A stretch of DNA of 50,308 nt from Pantoea sp. BAV 3049 (lineage in GTDB: Bacteria > Pseudomonadota > Gammaproteobacteria > Enterobacterales > Enterobacteriaceae), in NCBI RefSeq assembly GCF_009765445.1, contig NZ_WHOY01000031.1:554405-604712 (forward strand). Direction: 5' to 3'. Position 1 is the first letter of the stretch; every line of letters begins with the position of its first letter. The position numbers and the translations under genes are program-made. The notes under the pieces were generated by a model that saw nothing but the letters and a program-made list of their open reading frames with translations, searched no databases and was not told where the DNA came from. Positions 9,212-19,800 of the stretch are shown here, one piece after another.

Positions 9212-9412
9212 ATGAACCCAACTATCTGGATGGCGCTGGCTTTGGTGCTGGTTTTAGAAGGCCTGGGACCGGTCCTGTTTCCCCGCCTCTGGCGGCGAAT
9301 GATTTTATCAATGACCCAACTGCCTGACACGCTGCTGCGCCGTTTTGGCGGTGGGCTGGTGGTCGCCGGGGCAGTGATTTACTACATGATCAGCACTCAC
9401 AGCGGTGGTTAA
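9212..9412 (+). CDS. yjeT: YjeT, small inner-membrane protein (DUF2065)
   Basis: A 66-residue protein, MNPTIWMALALVLVLEGLGP onward, nearly identical in pattern to E. coli YjeT (65 residues). Two hydrophobic segments (about 4-20 and 45-60) flank a basic loop (FPRLWRRM). The function is unknown. The start at 9212 is set by homology; an in-frame upstream GTG at 9170 lies inside the terminator and is not believed. In E. coli yjeT follows hflC and precedes purA. Here it still precedes purA, but a strong terminator stands directly before it, so it needs its own promoter or readthrough. No strong ribosome-binding site is seen (only GGAT). Confidence 0.93.
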   Translation: MNPTIWMALALVLVLEGLGPVLFPRLWRRMILSMTQLPDTLLRRFGGGLVVAGAVIYYMISTHSGG

Positions 9413-9441
9413 AACTGCGCACAGCTCCGCGGTAAAAAAGT

Positions 9442-9492
9442 CCGCAATCGTATGCTAAAAGAGCTGAAAGACGTGTTTTACGGTGGTAGAAT
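9442..9492 (+). promoter_or_regulatory. purA promoter with PurR-like operator
   Basis: CCGCAATCGTATGCTA (9442-9457) matches the PurR operator ACGCAAACGTTTGCGT at 11 of 16 positions, including the central CG. Just downstream lie a -35 candidate CTGAAA (9464-9469) and a -10 candidate TAGAAT (9487-9492) with a 17-bp spacer, giving a start near 9499. purA is a known PurR target in E. coli; the site here is inferred from pattern. Confidence 0.6.
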
Positions 9493-9519
9493 CCATTTTT
9501 AAGCAATCGGTGATTTTGA

Positions 9520-10821
<1,302 letters not shown>

Positions 10822-10834
10822 ATGCTGTCTTCAG

Positions 10835-10854
10835 GGCCGGAGCAATCCGGCCTT
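10835..10854 (+). terminator. Probable purA terminator
   Basis: A 7-bp GC stem GGCCGGA / TCCGGCC with GCAA tetraloop 13 bp after purA. The trailing T tract is short (TTACTCATT), so termination may be partial. Confidence 0.6.
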
Positions 10855-11016
10855 ACTCATTCCTCCACATTTTCCTGCCCTGCATTCTCTTATCTCTTGC
10901 TTGCTGAAATAAAATGGCCTCGAATGCGAAGGCTGGTTTATCATCATTTATAACACACTCATTTTTGAGCGGATTACGGCGACTTTACCGGCGCTGGTCA
11001 GGCTTTTGAGGTAACT

Positions 11017-11442
11017 GTGCAGCTAACGAGTTTCACCGATTATGGTTTACGTGCGCTGATCTTTATGGCCGTACTCCCTGCAGGTCAGATGACCAGTATT
11101 ACTGAGGTTACAGAGGCTTACGGTGTCTCACGTAATCATATGGTCAAAATAATCAATCAACTTAGTCGTGCAGGCTATGTAGCCGCAGTGCGTGGAAAAA
11201 ACGGCGGCATCCGGCTGGGTAAAGCGCCGGGCGAGATTGTGATTGGTCAGGTGGTTCGGGATATGGAGCCTTTGCTGCTGGTGAACTGTGAGACCTGCCT
11301 GATCACCCCGGCCTGCCGCCTGAAAAAGGCGCTGAATGACGCCGTGCAGAGTTTCCTGGCCGCACTGGATGACTACACGCTGGCCGACCTGGTTACCGAC
11401 AACCATCCGCTCTACCAAATATTGCAGATTAAACACCGATAA
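11017..11442 (+). CDS. nsrR: NsrR, nitric-oxide-sensing Rrf2 repressor
   Basis: A 141-residue Rrf2-family regulator with an N-terminal winged helix ([14 protein letters not shown]; recognition region [18 protein letters not shown] at 38-55). It binds an Fe-S cluster and represses NO-detoxification genes such as hmp. Asp8, a proposed fourth cluster ligand, is present. The cysteines are at 91, 94 and 100 ([11 protein letters not shown]), that is C-x2-C-x5-C, whereas E. coli NsrR has C-x4-C-x5-C; two residues are missing between the first two ligands. It starts with GTG after a GAGG site 5 bases upstream, and nsrR precedes rnr as in E. coli. Apart from the cysteine loop the match to NsrR is close. 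Confidence 0.93.
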   Translation: MQLTSFTDYGLRALIFMAVLPAGQMTSITEVTEAYGVSRNHMVKIINQLSRAGYVAAVRGKNGGIRLGKAPGEIVIGQVVRDMEPLLLVNCETCLITPACRLKKALNDAVQSFLAALDDYTLADLVTDNHPLYQILQIKHR

Positions 11443-11472
11443 TCCGCAACTGATGACAACGGAGGAACCGCA

Positions 11473-13920
11473 ATGTCAAAAGATCCTTTTAAGGAACGGG
11501 AAGCTGAGAAATACGAAAATCCCATTCCCAGTCGCGAATTTATCCTGGCACATCTGGATAAACGCGAAAAACCAGCCAGCCGTGAAGAGCTGGCTGCTGA
11601 GCTGTCTATTTCCGGCGAAGAGCAGACTGAAGCGCTGCGTCGCCGCCTGCGCGCCATGGAGCGTGACGGACAGCTGGTCTTCACCCGCCGGCAGTGCTAC
11701 GCACTGCCAGAACGTCTGGATCTGCTGCGCGGCAAGGTAATTGGCCACCGCGATGGCTTCGGCTTTTTACGCATTGAAGGCAGCAAAGACGACCTGTACC
11801 TCTCTGCCGAGCAGATGAAAATGTGCATGCACGGCGATGTGATCCTCGCCCAGGCTATGGGTGCCGATCGTAAAGGCCGCCGTGAAGCGCGCGTTGTTCG
11901 CGTACTTGAACCGCGCAATAACCAGATTGTTGGCCGTTACTTTACCGAAGCGGGCGTTGGTTTTGTGGTGCCGGATGACAGCCGACTGAGCTTCGATATT
12001 CTGATCCCACAGGAAGAGCTGATGGGAGCCAGAATGGGCTTTGTGGTGGTGGTGGAGCTGATGCAGCGTCCAACTCGCCGCAGCAAAGCAGTCGGTAAAG
12101 TGGTGGAAGTGCTGGGTGACAACATGGGTACCGGCATGGCCGTCGAAATGGCGCTGCGCACCCATGATATTCCTCACAGCTGGCCGGAAGCGCTGGAAAA
12201 CCAGATTGCCAGACTGAAAGAGGAAGTGCCGGAAGAGGCGAAAATTGGCCGGGTGGATCTGCGCGATCTGCCGCTGGTGACCATTGATGGTGAAGATGCC
12301 CGCGACTTCGATGACGCTGTGTTCTGTGAAAGGAAACGCGGCGGCGGCTGGCGCTTGTGGGTGGCTATTGCCGACGTAAGCTACTACGTTCGTCCGGGCA
12401 CGCCGCTGGACGATGAGGCGGTTAACCGGGGGACATCAGTCTACTTCCCATCGCAGGTTGTGCCGATGCTGCCGGAAGTGCTGTCTAATGGCCTGTGTTC
12501 GCTGAATCCGCAGGTAGACCGTCTCTGTATGGTCTGTGAGATGACCATCTCCGCCACCGGTAAACTCACCGGCTATAAACATTACGAAGCGGTGATGAAC
12601 TCCTGGGCGCGTCTGACCTATAACAAAGTCTGGAGCATTTTGCAGGGCAACCAGGAGCTGCGTGAGCAATACGAGCCGCTGGTACAGGACCTGGAAGAGC
12701 TGCACCGCATGTATCTGGTGCTGGAGAAGTCCCGCGAGCAGCGCGGCGGCATCTCGTTCGAAACTGATGAAGCCAAGTTCGTCTTCAACGCCGATCGTCG
12801 CATTGAGCGCGTGGAGCAGGTTTCCCGTAACGATGCGCACAAGCTGATAGAAGAGTGCATGATCCTCGCCAACATCGCTTCGGCTCGTTACGTTGAGAAG
12901 AACAACGAACCAGCGCTGTTCCGCGACCACGACCGTCCAGGTGAAGAGAACATTAAGAGCTTCCGCTCGGTGCTGAACGAGTTGGGGCTGACGCTGGGCG
13001 GCGGCAACAAACCGCATCCGCTGGATTATGCCGGACTGTTGACCCAAATCTCCAGCCGTCCTGACGCTGAGATGCTGCAAACCATGCTGCTGCGTTCAAT
13101 GAAGCAGGCAGTGTACGATCCGGAAAACCGTGGCCACTTTGGGCTGGCGCTGGCCTCGTATGCCCACTTCACTTCGCCAATCCGTCGCTATCCGGATCTG
13201 CTGCTGCACCGTGCGATCAAGTATCTGCTGGCAAAAGAGAATGGCACTCTGCAGGGTAATACCACGCCGACCGGCGGCTTCCATTACGACCTGCAGCAGA
13301 TGTTGCAGTTCGGTCAGCACTGCTCGATGACCGAGCGCCGTGCCGATGAAGCCACGCGCGACGTGGCCGACTGGCTGAAGTGTGACTTTATGCAGGATCA
13401 GGTGGGCGAAACCTTTACCGGCGTGATCTCCAGCGTGACCGGCTTTGGTTTCTTTGTGCGTCTGACCGACCTCTTTATCGATGGGCTGGTGCATGTCTCC
13501 ACGCTCGACAATGATTACTACCGCTTTGACGCGGTTGGGCAACGTCTGATCGGCGAGTCCAGTGGCAAAACCTACCGCCTGGGCGATACGGTCGAAGTGC
13601 GTGTTGATGCTGTCCATATGGATGAGCGCAAAATCGACTTTGCTCTGATTTCAGGCTCACGTAAACCGCGTGGCGAAGGGAAAACAGAGCGCGATCGGGC
13701 GAAAAAGAGCGCGCCGCTGCAACAAGGTAAACGCCGTCGTGACCAGGCTAAGAAGGCGAACTTTGAGCCGGACAGCGCCTTCCGTGCAGGAAGCGGTAGG
13801 CAGGATGCCAGCGCGAAGAAAGATAAAAAACCGAAAAAATCTTCGGATAAAACCCGTAAAATTGCAGCCGCGACCCGCTCCAAACGCGCAGCGAAGAAGA
13901 AATCTGACACAACGGCCTGA
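11473..13920 (+). CDS. rnr: Ribonuclease R
   Basis: An 815-residue processive 3'-to-5' exoribonuclease that degrades structured RNA and takes part in rRNA quality control and trans-translation. Order of parts: N-terminal winged helix (1-80), cold-shock domains (about 80-220), RNB catalytic domain with the acidic cluster DARDFDDAV (about 275-283), an S1 domain (about 645-725) and a Lys/Arg-rich tail (725-815) that in E. coli binds ribosomes and controls stability. The ATG is preceded by GGAGG. It lies 30 bp after nsrR and may share its transcript; rlmB follows after hairpins. Confidence 0.97.
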   Translation: MSKDPFKEREAEKYENPIPSREFILAHLDKREKPASREELAAELSISGEEQTEALRRRLRAMERDGQLVFTRRQCYALPERLDLLRGKVIGHRDGFGFLRIEGSKDDLYLSAEQMKMCMHGDVILAQAMGADRKGRREARVVRVLEPRNNQIVGRYFTEAGVGFVVPDDSRLSFDILIPQEELMGARMGFVVVVELMQRPTRRSKAVGKVVEVLGDNMGTGMAVEMALRTHDIPHSWPEALENQIARLKEEVPEEAKIGRVDLRDLPLVTIDGEDARDFDDAVFCERKRGGGWRLWVAIADVSYYVRPGTPLDDEAVNRGTSVYFPSQVVPMLPEVLSNGLCSLNPQVDRLCMVCEMTISATGKLTGYKHYEAVMNSWARLTYNKVWSILQGNQELREQYEPLVQDLEELHRMYLVLEKSREQRGGISFETDEAKFVFNADRRIERVEQVSRNDAHKLIEECMILANIASARYVEKNNEPALFRDHDRPGEENIKSFRSVLNELGLTLGGGNKPHPLDYAGLLTQISSRPDAEMLQTMLLRSMKQAVYDPENRGHFGLALASYAHFTSPIRRYPDLLLHRAIKYLLAKENGTLQGNTTPTGGFHYDLQQMLQFGQHCSMTERRADEATRDVADWLKCDFMQDQVGETFTGVISSVTGFGFFVRLTDLFIDGLVHVSTLDNDYYRFDAVGQRLIGESSGKTYRLGDTVEVRVDAVHMDERKIDFALISGSRKPRGEGKTERDRAKKSAPLQQGKRRRDQAKKANFEPDSAFRAGSGRQDASAKKDKKPKKSSDKTRKIAAATRSKRAAKKKSDTTA

Positions 13921-13930
13921 CATCTGATGT

Positions 13931-14001
13931 CCTCCGTGGGGGAAGACATGCGTCCCCCGTGGGGGCGAAGATCGTTGCAGGGGCGGAACTTATTCCGCCC
14001 C
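13931..14001. repeat. Intergenic palindromic element (copy A) between rnr and rlmB
   Basis: Two GC-rich palindromes lie in the 113-bp rnr-rlmB gap. The first is CCCCC-GT-GGGGG (13954-13965), alternatively GGGGGA (13938-13943) with TCCCCC (13953-13958). The second is a perfect 9-bp stem GGGGCGGAA / TTCCGCCCC with CTTA loop (13980-14001). The second palindrome is almost the same as one after mpl at 48025-48045, so this looks like a dispersed repeat rather than a plain terminator; no T tract follows. Confidence 0.6.
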
Positions 14002-14033
14002 TCTGTAAAAATTATCTACTGAGTATTTGATTA

Positions 14034-14768
14034 ATGAGTGAGATTGTTTTTGGACTTCACGCCGTGCAGGCGCTGCTCGACAGCGACCCGCAGCGCTTTC
14101 AGGAAGTGTTCATCCTTAAAGGCCGTGACGACCGTCGTCTGCAGCCGCTGGTGAAGGCGCTGGAAGCCCAGGGGATCGTCATCCAGCTCGCCAGCCGTCA
14201 GTGGCTGGACAGCCAGGTGGAAGGAGGCGTGCACCAGGGGATCGTGGCGAAGGTGAAAGCCGGTCGTCAGTATCAGGAAAACGACCTGCCGGACCTGCTG
14301 GCCAGCCTGGATTCACCGTTCCTGCTGATCCTGGATGGCGTGACCGACCCGCATAACCTCGGAGCTTGCCTGCGCAGTGCTGATGCTGCTGGTGTCCACG
14401 CGGTTATCGTCCCTCGTGACCGTTCTGCGCAACTGAACGCCACGGCGAAAAAGGTCGCCAGTGGTGCAGCCGAGCATGTGCCGCTGATCCGCGTGACTAA
14501 CCTGGCGCGCACTATGCGCCTGCTGCAGGAAGCAAACATCTGGATCGTGGGCACGGCTGGCGAAGCCGACCATGATGTCTATCAGAGCAAAATGACCGGC
14601 CCGATGGCGCTGGTGATGGGTGCGGAAGGGGAAGGCATGCGTCGTCTGACCCGCGAACATTGTGATGAACTGATCAGTATTCCGATGGCGGGCAGCGTCT
14701 CCTCGCTGAACGTTTCGGTGGCGACCGGGGTCTGCCTGTTTGAGGCGGTGCGCCAGCGCAAAGCCTGA
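14034..14768 (+). CDS. rlmB: 23S rRNA 2'-O-methyltransferase (Gm2251)
   Basis: A 244-residue SPOUT (TrmH-type) enzyme that methylates the ribose of G2251 in the 23S P-loop. The N-terminal substrate domain (1-75) is followed by the knotted SAM domain with motif 1 [13 protein letters not shown] (about 106-118, catalytic Asn and Arg), motif 2 VMGAEGEGM (about 194-202) and motif 3 [15 protein letters not shown] (about 217-231). Length equals E. coli RlmB (243). No strong ribosome-binding site precedes the ATG. In E. coli it also follows rnr; here what follows is a sulfatase locus instead of yjfI-yjfJ. Confidence 0.97.
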   Translation: MSEIVFGLHAVQALLDSDPQRFQEVFILKGRDDRRLQPLVKALEAQGIVIQLASRQWLDSQVEGGVHQGIVAKVKAGRQYQENDLPDLLASLDSPFLLILDGVTDPHNLGACLRSADAAGVHAVIVPRDRSAQLNATAKKVASGAAEHVPLIRVTNLARTMRLLQEANIWIVGTAGEADHDVYQSKMTGPMALVMGAEGEGMRRLTREHCDELISIPMAGSVSSLNVSVATGVCLFEAVRQRKA

Positions 14769-14774
14769 TCCTCT

Positions 14775-14799
14775 GACCGGCTGCCTCTGGCGGCCGGTC
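14775..14799. terminator. Hairpin between convergent rlmB and yidL
   Basis: A 7-bp stem GACCGGC / GCCGGTC with an inner GCC/GGC pairing sits 6 bp after rlmB and 8 bp before the yidL stop. No long T tract follows on either strand, so it may be a weak bidirectional terminator. Confidence 0.5.
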
Positions 14800-14806
14800 T
14801 GCTGCT

Positions 14807-15679
14807 TTACAGCGCTGACTGACGAAGCGTGATCACGGCGGAAGGGGTATAACCAAACTTCTGTTTAAACGCTTTGCTGAAGTGAAAAGAGTCAAAAAAA
14901 TTCAGTCTTTCGGCCACCAGGCTGACGCTATACCCTTCCTGCTGCAACAGCGACTGGGCCAGCTCCAGCCTCGCATCCAGATAATACTCTTTTGGTGATT
15001 TACCTGTATATTTCAGAAATAGTTTCCGCAGATATTGTTCGCTACATTCCATCCATTCCGCCATTTCCGTTACGCTCCAGTGTTTTTGTAAATCGGCATG
15101 TAGTGTCGAGAGCAGCTTCTCAATTTTAATTAATTTTGTGGGCTTAATCCCATTTTCTGCAATAAGACAAATCCACTGGTAAATCATTTTAGTCAGAAAG
15201 GCCACCGCCAGGTTCTTTTTATTCGAATTTTGATTCCCCAACAGTTCTCCAACTTCCAGCAATTCCTGGTTATAACCGTCACCATTGTGAATAATGGCTT
15301 TTTGCCTTAAAGGAATATCCATTGCACAATTCGGTATAAACTCCATCCAGTATTGTTCCCACACCAGCCCTTCGCAGTGATAGGAAAGGATATCGACAGG
15401 TTTAAGAAAGATCACACAGTTACCGTTTAGCGTAACCTCCTCGCCGCTGTGCAGCAGGATCTTGCCGCTGCCCTGCAGGGTATAGATCGCCACCCATGAG
15501 CTGGCAATCAGCGGCTTCTTTTTATCCTGTGGCCAGAAAACACGATAGGTTTTATCGGCAAGAGTGTGCCAAAGGGAAAGCAGAATAATGCCGCTGGAGA
15601 TCACATTTTCTTCAAGAACCAGCGGAATATTATAGGTAGTTTCGTTTTTTACATCGGAAAGGGCGTTTTTTCCATTCAT
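14807..15679 (-). CDS. yidL: AraC-family regulator YidL
   Basis: A 290-residue transcription factor with an N-terminal cupin-like sensing domain (about 20-170) and a C-terminal double helix-turn-helix (about 195-290; YLRKLFLKYTGKSPKEYYLD and FHFSKAFKQKFGYTPSAV). The start at 15679 gives MNGKNALSDVKNET, matching E. coli YidL, and has a strong GGAGGGA site 6 bases upstream; an ATG 41 codons further up is not supported. It is transcribed away from yidK-yidJ, the arrangement of a pathway-specific activator. It likely senses the sulfated substrate or its breakdown product. The gene is AT-richer than the neighbouring transporter gene. Confidence 0.9.
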   Translation of the reverse strand: MNGKNALSDVKNETTYNIPLVLEENVISSGIILLSLWHTLADKTYRVFWPQDKKKPLIASSWVAIYTLQGSGKILLHSGEEVTLNGNCVIFLKPVDILSYHCEGLVWEQYWMEFIPNCAMDIPLRQKAIIHNGDGYNQELLEVGELLGNQNSNKKNLAVAFLTKMIYQWICLIAENGIKPTKLIKIEKLLSTLHADLQKHWSVTEMAEWMECSEQYLRKLFLKYTGKSPKEYYLDARLELAQSLLQQEGYSVSLVAERLNFFDSFHFSKAFKQKFGYTPSAVITLRQSAL

Positions 15680-15788
15680 TTTATTCTCCCTCCAGTTAAT
15701 GATGACGCGAACCCAAATGTGAAATTTAGCAAAAAAAATCTCCGTCGGGTAAACAGGATGCGTTATCTGTGATTTCAAACCGCCTCGA

Positions 15789-15837
15789 CCCGAGTGCTGC
15801 AATATTCCTTTGTGCCGTTATTGCATCGGGACATAAT
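15789..15837. promoter_or_regulatory. yidL-yidK divergent control region
   Basis: An imperfect dyad CCCGA-gtgc-TGCAAT ... ATTGCA-TCGGG spans 15789-15830 (half-sites 15789-15803 and 15820-15830). A -10 candidate CATAAT (15832-15837) for yidK overlaps its right edge and AAGGG lies before the yidK ATG. The spacing suits an AraC-type site next to the promoter; this is inference from symmetry only. Confidence 0.4.
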
Positions 15838-15853
15838 AATCTAAGGGCATGAA

Positions 15854-17566
15854 ATGAATATTCAGCAAATTGTGAGCTTCCTGGCTTTCACCTTTCTGGT
15901 GGCGTTTATCACCTGGTGGAAGCTGCGAAAGTCTGACACCCAGTCACAACAGGGGTACTTCCTCGCCGGACGCTCCCTGAAAGCGCCCATTATTGCTGCT
16001 TCGCTGATGCTGACCAACCTGTCGACTGAACAGCTGGTGGGTCTGACCGGGCAGGCATACCGCAGCGGGATGTCGGTCATGGCCTGGGAAGTGATCTCCG
16101 CTATTCCCCTGATTTTCCTTGCGCTGATCTTTCTGCCCCGCTATCTGCAGCGCGGTATTGCCACCATTCCGCAGTTCATTGAAGAGCGTTACGACAAAAC
16201 CACCCGCATCATCGTCGACTGCTGCTTTCTGATCGCCACCGGGATCTGTTTTCTGCCGGTAGTGCTTTACTCCGGAGCACTGGCTTTTAACAGTATCTTC
16301 CATATCAGTGAAACCTTTGGCATTTCGCAGTCGGACTCGATTTGGGCAATGGTGGTGGTGCTCGGGCTGTCGGGGATCCTCTATGCGGTCATCGGCGGCA
16401 TGAAAGCGATTGCTATCGCCGATATGATCAACGGCATCGGCCTGGTGATTGGTGGCCTGATGGTGCCGGTGTTTGGCCTGATGGTGATGGGTGATGGCAG
16501 CCTGCTGAAAGGGCTGGATCGCCTGACCACTGACCACAGCGAGATGCTGAATTCGATTGGTGGGGCTAACGATCCGGTGCCGATCGGGGCCGCGCTGACC
16601 GGGCTGGTGCTGGTGAACACCTTCTACTGGTGTACCAATCAGGGGATCGTGCAGCGCACGCTCGGCTCGCGCAATCTGGCCGAAGGACAGAAGGGCGCAT
16701 TGCTGACGGCGGTGCTGAAAATGCTCGATCCGCTGATCCTGGTGCTGCCGGGGATCATCGCCTTCCACCTGTTTCGTGAACTGCCCTCAGCGGACATGGC
16801 CTATCCGGCGCTGGTCAACCGGGTGATGCCGCTGCCGCTGATCGGCTTCTTCAGCGCCGTGCTGTTCGGGGCGATTATCAGCGCCTTCTGCGGCTTTCTT
16901 AACAGCGCCTCCACGCTGTTCAGCCTTGGCATCTATAACCGCATCATCAATCAGGACGCCTCTTCAGAGAAACTGGTGAGAGTTGGCCGTCAGTTCGGTC
17001 TGGTGGTCACCGTGATTTCGGTGCTGGTCGCGCCGTGGATTGCCCATGCGCCCGAAGGACTCTACTCCTGGATGAAGCAGCTGAACGGCATTTATAACGT
17101 GCCGCTGGTCACCATCATCATTATGGGCTTCTTCTTTCCGCGTATTCCTGCGGTGGCCGCGAAAGCCGCGCTGCTGTTCGGCATCTGTAGCTATATCGTG
17201 ATCAACTATCTGGTGGATCTGCATTTCCACTTCCTCTACACGCTGGCATTCACCTTTTGTATCAACGTGGTGCTGATGCTGACCATTGGCTGGCTGTGGC
17301 CGCAGGCGGAGCCTTTCCGCTTCCGTGATGCTTTTGCGGTGGATATGACGCCGTGGAAAAACGCCAAAATCGCCTCTTTCGGCGTGCTTTTCGCGATGAT
17401 TGGCGTCTATTCCGGCTTTGCCCGGTTTGGCGGCTATAACAGCCACCTGCTGACGGTGTTCTGTTATCTGGTGGTGGCGGGTGTGGTGATTTACCTCTTT
17501 GTGGACAGCCGACGCCAGCGTCGCGTGGCTTCTGCAGTCCCTCTTTCTCAAGCTAAGGATGACTGA
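15854..17566 (+). CDS. yidK: YidK, sodium:solute symporter family transporter
   Basis: A 570-residue member of the solute:sodium symporter family with about 14 hydrophobic segments. The sequence follows E. coli YidK (571 residues) closely from the start (GYFLAGRSLKAP, LTNLSTEQLVGL) to the end. It probably imports the organic solute handled by the neighbouring sulfatase, or its desulfated product, across the inner membrane using the sodium gradient. The substrate has not been read from sequence. An AAGGG site precedes the ATG. The stop overlaps the yidJ start by one base, so the two are translated as a unit. Confidence 0.93.
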   Translation: MNIQQIVSFLAFTFLVAFITWWKLRKSDTQSQQGYFLAGRSLKAPIIAASLMLTNLSTEQLVGLTGQAYRSGMSVMAWEVISAIPLIFLALIFLPRYLQRGIATIPQFIEERYDKTTRIIVDCCFLIATGICFLPVVLYSGALAFNSIFHISETFGISQSDSIWAMVVVLGLSGILYAVIGGMKAIAIADMINGIGLVIGGLMVPVFGLMVMGDGSLLKGLDRLTTDHSEMLNSIGGANDPVPIGAALTGLVLVNTFYWCTNQGIVQRTLGSRNLAEGQKGALLTAVLKMLDPLILVLPGIIAFHLFRELPSADMAYPALVNRVMPLPLIGFFSAVLFGAIISAFCGFLNSASTLFSLGIYNRIINQDASSEKLVRVGRQFGLVVTVISVLVAPWIAHAPEGLYSWMKQLNGIYNVPLVTIIIMGFFFPRIPAVAAKAALLFGICSYIVINYLVDLHFHFLYTLAFTFCINVVLMLTIGWLWPQAEPFRFRDAFAVDMTPWKNAKIASFGVLFAMIGVYSGFARFGGYNSHLLTVFCYLVVAGVVIYLFVDSRRQRRVASAVPLSQAKDD

Positions 17567-19065
17567 TGCAACGTCCCAATATCGTTTTGATCATGACCGA
17601 TACCCAGGCCACCAATATGGTGGGCTGTTACAGCGGCAAGCCGCTGAATACCAATCATATTGATACGCTGGCGGAGGAGGGGATTCGTTTTAACTCGGCC
17701 TACACCTGCACGCCAGTCTGTACGCCAGCGCGTGCCGGGCTGTTTACCGGCATTTATGCCAACCAGTCCGGGCCGTGGACCAACAACGTCGCGCCGGGGA
17801 AAAACATCAGCACTATGGGGCGCTACTTTAAGGATGCGGGCTATCACACCTGTTTTATCGGCAAGTGGCATCTCGACGGGCATGACTACTTCGGCACCGG
17901 CATCTGCCCGCCGGAGTGGGATGCCGACTACTGGTTTGATGGCGCTAACTACCTGGCGGAGCTGAGCGAGGAGCAAACTGGGCTGTGGCGCAACGGGCTG
18001 AACAGCGCGGAAGATATCCGTGCACATCATATTGATGAAACCTTCACCTGGGCCTGGCGGATCAGCAAACGGGCGATCGACTTTGTCCGGCGTCCGGAAC
18101 GGGAAGAACAGCCGTTCCTGATGGTGATCTCCTATGATGAGCCGCACCATCCTTTTACCTGCCCGGCTGAGTACATCGACAAGTACGAGGATTTTTATTA
18201 TGACCTTGGCCCGCGCGCGCAGGACGACCTGCGGAAGAAGCCGGAGCACCATCAGCTCTGGGCAGATGCCATGCCTTCGCCGGTCGGTGAGGATGGCCGC
18301 TACCATCACCCGCTCTATTTTGCCTGCAACGATTTTGTCGATGACCAGATTGGTAAGGTCGTGGCGGCATTAACCCCGGAGCAGCGTGAGAACACCTGGC
18401 TGGTTTACACCTCCGATCACGGTGAGATGATGGGCGCGCACCAGCTAATCAGCAAAGGGGCCGCGATGTATGACGATATTACCCGCGTGCCGCTGATTGT
18501 CTGCCCGCCGACGGGTGAGCAGCCACCGCGTCAGGTGGATACACCTGTCAGCCATATCGACGTGCTGCCAACCCTGATGGCGCTGGCAGGCATTGAGCAG
18601 CCCGATATTCTGCCAGGCGGCAACTTCCTGCAGGTGGAAGGGGATCGCGGCGTGATGGTGGAGTTCAACCGTTACGAAATCGAACACGACAGCTTCGGCG
18701 GGTTTATTCCGGTGCGCTGCTGGGTCACCTCGCGCTTCAAGCTGGTGATCAACCTTTTCACCAGCGATGAGCTGTACGATCGCGACGCCGATCCGGAGGA
18801 GGTCTGTAACCTGATTGACGATCCCCGTTTCGCCACAGAGCGCAATCAGTTGCATGACCAGTTGCTGAATTATATGGAGCGCATCCGCGATCCGTTCCGC
18901 TCTTATCAGTGGGCATGTCGTACATGGCGAACAGATGCAGAGCCGCGCTGGATGGGGCCGTTCCGCCCACGTCCGGAGGATGGCTATTCGCCGGTGGTGC
19001 GCGACTATGACACCGGGATGCCGACCCAGGGTGTGAAGATGGAAGAGAAAAAACAGAAGTTCTGA
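17566..19065 (+). CDS. yidJ: YidJ, Cys-type sulfatase
   Basis: A 499-residue type I sulfatase. The formylglycine motif is VCTPARAGLFTG with the target Cys at 52 (C-x-P-x-R), so it needs a maturase that oxidises this Cys; such an enzyme is encoded four genes on. The metal site is represented by Asp12 and by TSDHGEMMG (about 284-292). No signal peptide is seen, which fits a cytoplasmic sulfatase acting on an imported sulfate ester and a maturase that works in the cytoplasm. It closely follows E. coli YidJ (497 residues). Its in vivo substrate is unknown. The ATG overlaps the yidK stop; yidH follows after 44 bp. Confidence 0.94.
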   Translation: MQRPNIVLIMTDTQATNMVGCYSGKPLNTNHIDTLAEEGIRFNSAYTCTPVCTPARAGLFTGIYANQSGPWTNNVAPGKNISTMGRYFKDAGYHTCFIGKWHLDGHDYFGTGICPPEWDADYWFDGANYLAELSEEQTGLWRNGLNSAEDIRAHHIDETFTWAWRISKRAIDFVRRPEREEQPFLMVISYDEPHHPFTCPAEYIDKYEDFYYDLGPRAQDDLRKKPEHHQLWADAMPSPVGEDGRYHHPLYFACNDFVDDQIGKVVAALTPEQRENTWLVYTSDHGEMMGAHQLISKGAAMYDDITRVPLIVCPPTGEQPPRQVDTPVSHIDVLPTLMALAGIEQPDILPGGNFLQVEGDRGVMVEFNRYEIEHDSFGGFIPVRCWVTSRFKLVINLFTSDELYDRDADPEEVCNLIDDPRFATERNQLHDQLLNYMERIRDPFRSYQWACRTWRTDAEPRWMGPFRPRPEDGYSPVVRDYDTGMPTQGVKMEEKKQKF

Positions 19066-19109
19066 GGTTGTCCGGGGCCGACAGCATGGCCCCGAAGCAA
19101 GGAGAAAAG

Positions 19110-19457
19110 ATGAATCTGTCACGGATTGGTGAAGCGCCGGATTACCGTTTTTCACTGGCGAATGAGCGGACGTTCCTGGCGTGGATCCGCACGGCTCTGG
19201 GGTTTCTGGCCGCCGGAGTGGGGCTGGACCAGTTTGCCCCGGACATTGCCACACCACCGGTTCGTCAGGCGCTGGCACTGCTGCTGTGCCTGTTTGCCGC
19301 GCTGCTGGCGGCGATGGGTTACCTGCGCTGGCTGCGCAACGAGCGGGCAATGCGGCTGAAGGAAGATTTGCCCTACACGCGCATACTGCAACTGGTGGCA
19401 CTGGCGATGGTTGCCGCGGCCGTAGTGCTGTCAGGTGTGCTGCTCCATGCCCGCTAA
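19110..19457 (+). CDS. yidH: YidH, DUF202 inner-membrane protein
   Basis: A 115-residue membrane protein with three hydrophobic segments (about 28-46, 53-72, 90-112). The start at 19110 gives MNLSRIGEAPDYRFSLANER, matching E. coli YidH, and has AAGGAG 6 bases upstream. The DUF202 hallmark ERTFLAWIRTALGFLAAGVG is at 19-38. The function of the family is unknown; DUF202 proteins occur in pairs. Here it pairs with YidG, whose start overlaps by 11 bp. Confidence 0.9.
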   Translation: MNLSRIGEAPDYRFSLANERTFLAWIRTALGFLAAGVGLDQFAPDIATPPVRQALALLLCLFAALLAAMGYLRWLRNERAMRLKEDLPYTRILQLVALAMVAAAVVLSGVLLHAR

Positions 19458-19800
19458 GCGCCACGCCCGGCGACTGGCCGACCCGGGATTGCAGCCGGAA
19501 AGAACCTCGCTGGCCTGGTTTCGTACGCTGCTCGGCTGCGGGGTGCTGATGGCCCTGGCGCTGCGGCATCATCGCGAACTTTCCGGCCCGCCGTTCTGGA
19601 GCGTGATGGCCGTGCTGATCGGCATCTGGCTGATGCTGTGCGGCTACACCCGGCAGCGTGGAAGAATGGATATTGCGCACGATTTCACCGGCTGGCCAGC
19701 CCGGATGGCGAAACTGGGGATTGCCCTTGCTGTGCTGCTGCTGGCACTGCTCTTTTGCTGCCGTCATCTTTTGCAGCTGTTGTCCGGCGGTCTGCGATGA
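19447..19800 (+). CDS. yidG: YidG, DUF202 inner-membrane protein
   Basis: A 117-residue membrane protein and divergent partner of YidH, with the family run PGLQPERTSLAWFRTLLG at about 13-30 and three hydrophobic segments. The start at 19447 (MPAKRHARRLADPG) matches E. coli YidG; its ATG lies inside the last codons of yidH. Its own stop overlaps the maturase start (ATGA). The tight coupling to sulfatase genes suggests the DUF202 pair works in the same pathway, perhaps at the membrane with the symporter; this is inference. Confidence 0.88.
   Translation: MPAKRHARRLADPGLQPERTSLAWFRTLLGCGVLMALALRHHRELSGPPFWSVMAVLIGIWLMLCGYTRQRGRMDIAHDFTGWPARMAKLGIALAVLLLALLFCCRHLLQLLSGGLR

Noticed and set aside
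13931..14001. CRISPR-like array or attachment site in the rnr-rlmB gap
   Set aside because: There are only palindromes, no repeat-spacer periodicity, no integrase and no tRNA nearby.
18445..19767. 440-codon open frame on the minus strand across yidJ-yidH-yidG
   Set aside because: It lies antisense to three well-supported genes, has low-complexity Arg/Pro/Ala content and no recognisable domain; a GC-driven shadow.
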